Assembly: GCF_000315055.1 (NCBI RefSeq)
Contig: NZ_BAER01000028.1
Location: 1-53,773 of the forward strand
DNA length: 53,773 nt
Direction of reading: 5' to 3'
Origin: Paraglaciecola polaris LMG 21857
GTDB taxonomy: Bacteria; Pseudomonadota; Gammaproteobacteria; Enterobacterales; Alteromonadaceae
Under the pieces are notes generated by a model that was given only the letters and a program-made list of their open reading frames with translations, did not search any database and was not told where the DNA came from. Position numbers and translations under genes: made by a program. Shown piece by piece: positions 52,829 to 53,773 of the stretch. The first letter of the stretch is position 1; each line of letters begins with the position of its first letter.

Positions 52829-53773
52829 TTAATCAACCAGTTTTTGCAACTTTAAATCTTGGAAATCATAGCTAAAATCGATATCCGAAAACACGGGTAC
52901 AAGCTCGATATACGACAGCTTATTATTTTTGTCTCGATGTAACTGGACAAATACATCTGCCGCTAAGCTTCGGTCGTCCCAGCGCACTAAATAACGGTCT
53001 TTTTTGCTATCCTCATATATACCACCGATCAATTTACTCACTCTGGCTGAGCGCAACTGAATTCGGTCTTCTTTTTGTTCTAGGTAGAAGTCCCCAAGCC
53101 AGTCATCTCGGTATACACCTAATGCAGCTTGAATAAGCTTGTCCTGGGTTAACAGAGCGACCGGTGCGGATGTTTGATTGTGGTTTTTTTCCCTCGCTCC
53201 GCTGTTGGAAGTGCGGGGCGCAAAAGCGGCTAACCAATCCGTTTGATCATCACCCAGATAGGGTTTCATCAGGGTATACATCAAAGCACTACGCCCAGCA
53301 CTGGACTCTTGATTGGTTAATACCACTATACCTAAATCTAACTCAGGGAAGAAACTCACATATGAATACATGCCAGCTAAACTACCGCTGTGATGTACCC
53401 GTAAATGCCCGTCGACGTCATTTAATCGCCAACCTAATCCATAGGCGCTGAAATGAGTATTATTATGCTGTTTATCTGTGCCTGACACCGGCATTATGGT
53501 CTGTGGTGACCACATCTGTTTATGCTGCGCTAACGAAAACAGCCTATTGCCATCAGCTTTTATACCTTTATTTAGTTGCAACTGTGCCCAAACGAGCATG
53601 TCGCTCAAGCTGCATTGAATGCCTCCTGCGGCAGCGGATACATTCGGCCTATTTTCATCAATCTCCCGCTCAATCGTCGCAAGTTGCCCATTCACCACGC
53701 CGTGGGGAGTGGCAGCGAATTTTTGCTGGGCTTGCGGAATATGACCAGCAAAGCAGTACTGCATACCTAACGG
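52829..53773 (-). CDS. Beta-lactamase-family serine hydrolase with DUF3471 tail (partial)
   Basis: The reading frame runs off the right edge of the window; at least 314 residues of the C-terminal part are present. It has the HSG motif (VHHSGSLAGMYSYVSFFPE) that plays the role of KTG in penicillin-binding-protein-like hydrolases, and a C-terminal DUF3471 domain (about the last 100 residues). The catalytic SxxK and YxN motifs lie outside the window. Such proteins hydrolyse esters or amides, rarely beta-lactams. It is on the same strand as the ATP-grasp operon but 263 bp upstream with a separate promoter between, so a functional link is open. Confidence 0.85.
   Translation of the reverse strand, partial: PLGMQYCFAGHIPQAQQKFAATPHGVVNGQLATIEREIDENRPNVSAAAGGIQCSLSDMLVWAQLQLNKGIKADGNRLFSLAQHKQMWSPQTIMPVSGTDKQHNNTHFSAYGLGWRLNDVDGHLRVHHSGSLAGMYSYVSFFPELDLGIVVLTNQESSAGRSALMYTLMKPYLGDDQTDWLAAFAPRTSNSGAREKNHNQTSAPVALLTQDKLIQAALGVYRDDWLGDFYLEQKEDRIQLRSARVSKLIGGIYEDSKKDRYLVRWDDRSLAADVFVQLHRDKNNKLSYIELVPVFSDIDFSYDFQDLKLQKLVD

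Overview
The window is a contiguous piece of a moderate-GC gammaproteobacterial chromosome. Protein style, gene order and content (MlaA followed by an RND/MMPL exporter, putP-proB-proA, NhaA, many small envelope-stress proteins) point to a marine Alteromonadales bacterium of the Alteromonas/Glaciecola/Paraglaciecola kind. This placement is inferred from sequence style alone. I saw no rRNA, tRNA, CRISPR array, insertion sequence or prophage gene.

Layout. (1) 1-10600: a complete non-PTS sugar-alcohol catabolic locus. It holds an outer-membrane porin, a periplasmic binding protein with two permeases and an ATPase (mannitol/sorbitol type), a mannitol-2-dehydrogenase-family enzyme, a HAD phosphatase, a SorC-type sugar-sensing regulator and, convergent to these, a fructokinase. 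Together they would import a hexitol, oxidise it to fructose and phosphorylate that. (2) 11100-18080: a TetR regulator divergent from a MexEF-OprN-like tripartite efflux operon. (3) 18100-21650: a drug-efflux MFS gene broken by an 8-bp tandem duplication, a TetR regulator, a shortened glutathione S-transferase and a cupin. Two matching palindromic operators tie the TetR to its own promoter and to the GST promoter. (4) 22000-31400: an envelope and stress block (BON protein, aldo/keto reductase, DUF2254, several tiny membrane or lipoproteins including DUF1328 and YqaE/Pmp3, an exo/endonuclease-phosphatase, DUF748, YihY/BrkB, MscS). (5) 31376-39120: ion and osmolyte homeostasis (MFS, NhaA, proA, proB, putP, a small membrane peptide, and a divergent MarR regulator). 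(6) 39170-43500: a SYLF lipoprotein, MlaA and an RND lipid-type exporter. (7) 43900-49500: a five-gene minus-strand phosphorelay: NtrC-type regulator, a 77-residue stand-alone histidine phosphoacceptor domain, a CHASE3 histidine kinase, a single-domain receiver, and a REC-HK-REC-REC hybrid kinase. (8) 49880-52565: a coupled pair, an RLAN/RimK-type ATP-grasp ligase and a GNAT-C39 peptidase fusion, probably making or modifying a peptide. (9) The window ends inside a beta-lactamase-family serine hydrolase.

The parts most likely to hold undescribed biology are the ATP-grasp/GNAT-C39 pair, the orphan phosphoacceptor mini-protein inside the phosphorelay operon, and the structured region 43493-43932, which has a strong ribosome-binding site ahead of a micro-ORF. 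Several starts were moved from the longest possible frame because a ribosome-binding site clearly selects another codon (regulator 8572, fructokinase 10574, MFS 19306, TetR 20005, GST 20399, MFS 32563, MlaA 40111, receiver 46392, GNAT-C39 51097, ATP-grasp 52565). All assignments come from reading motifs. No database search was run.
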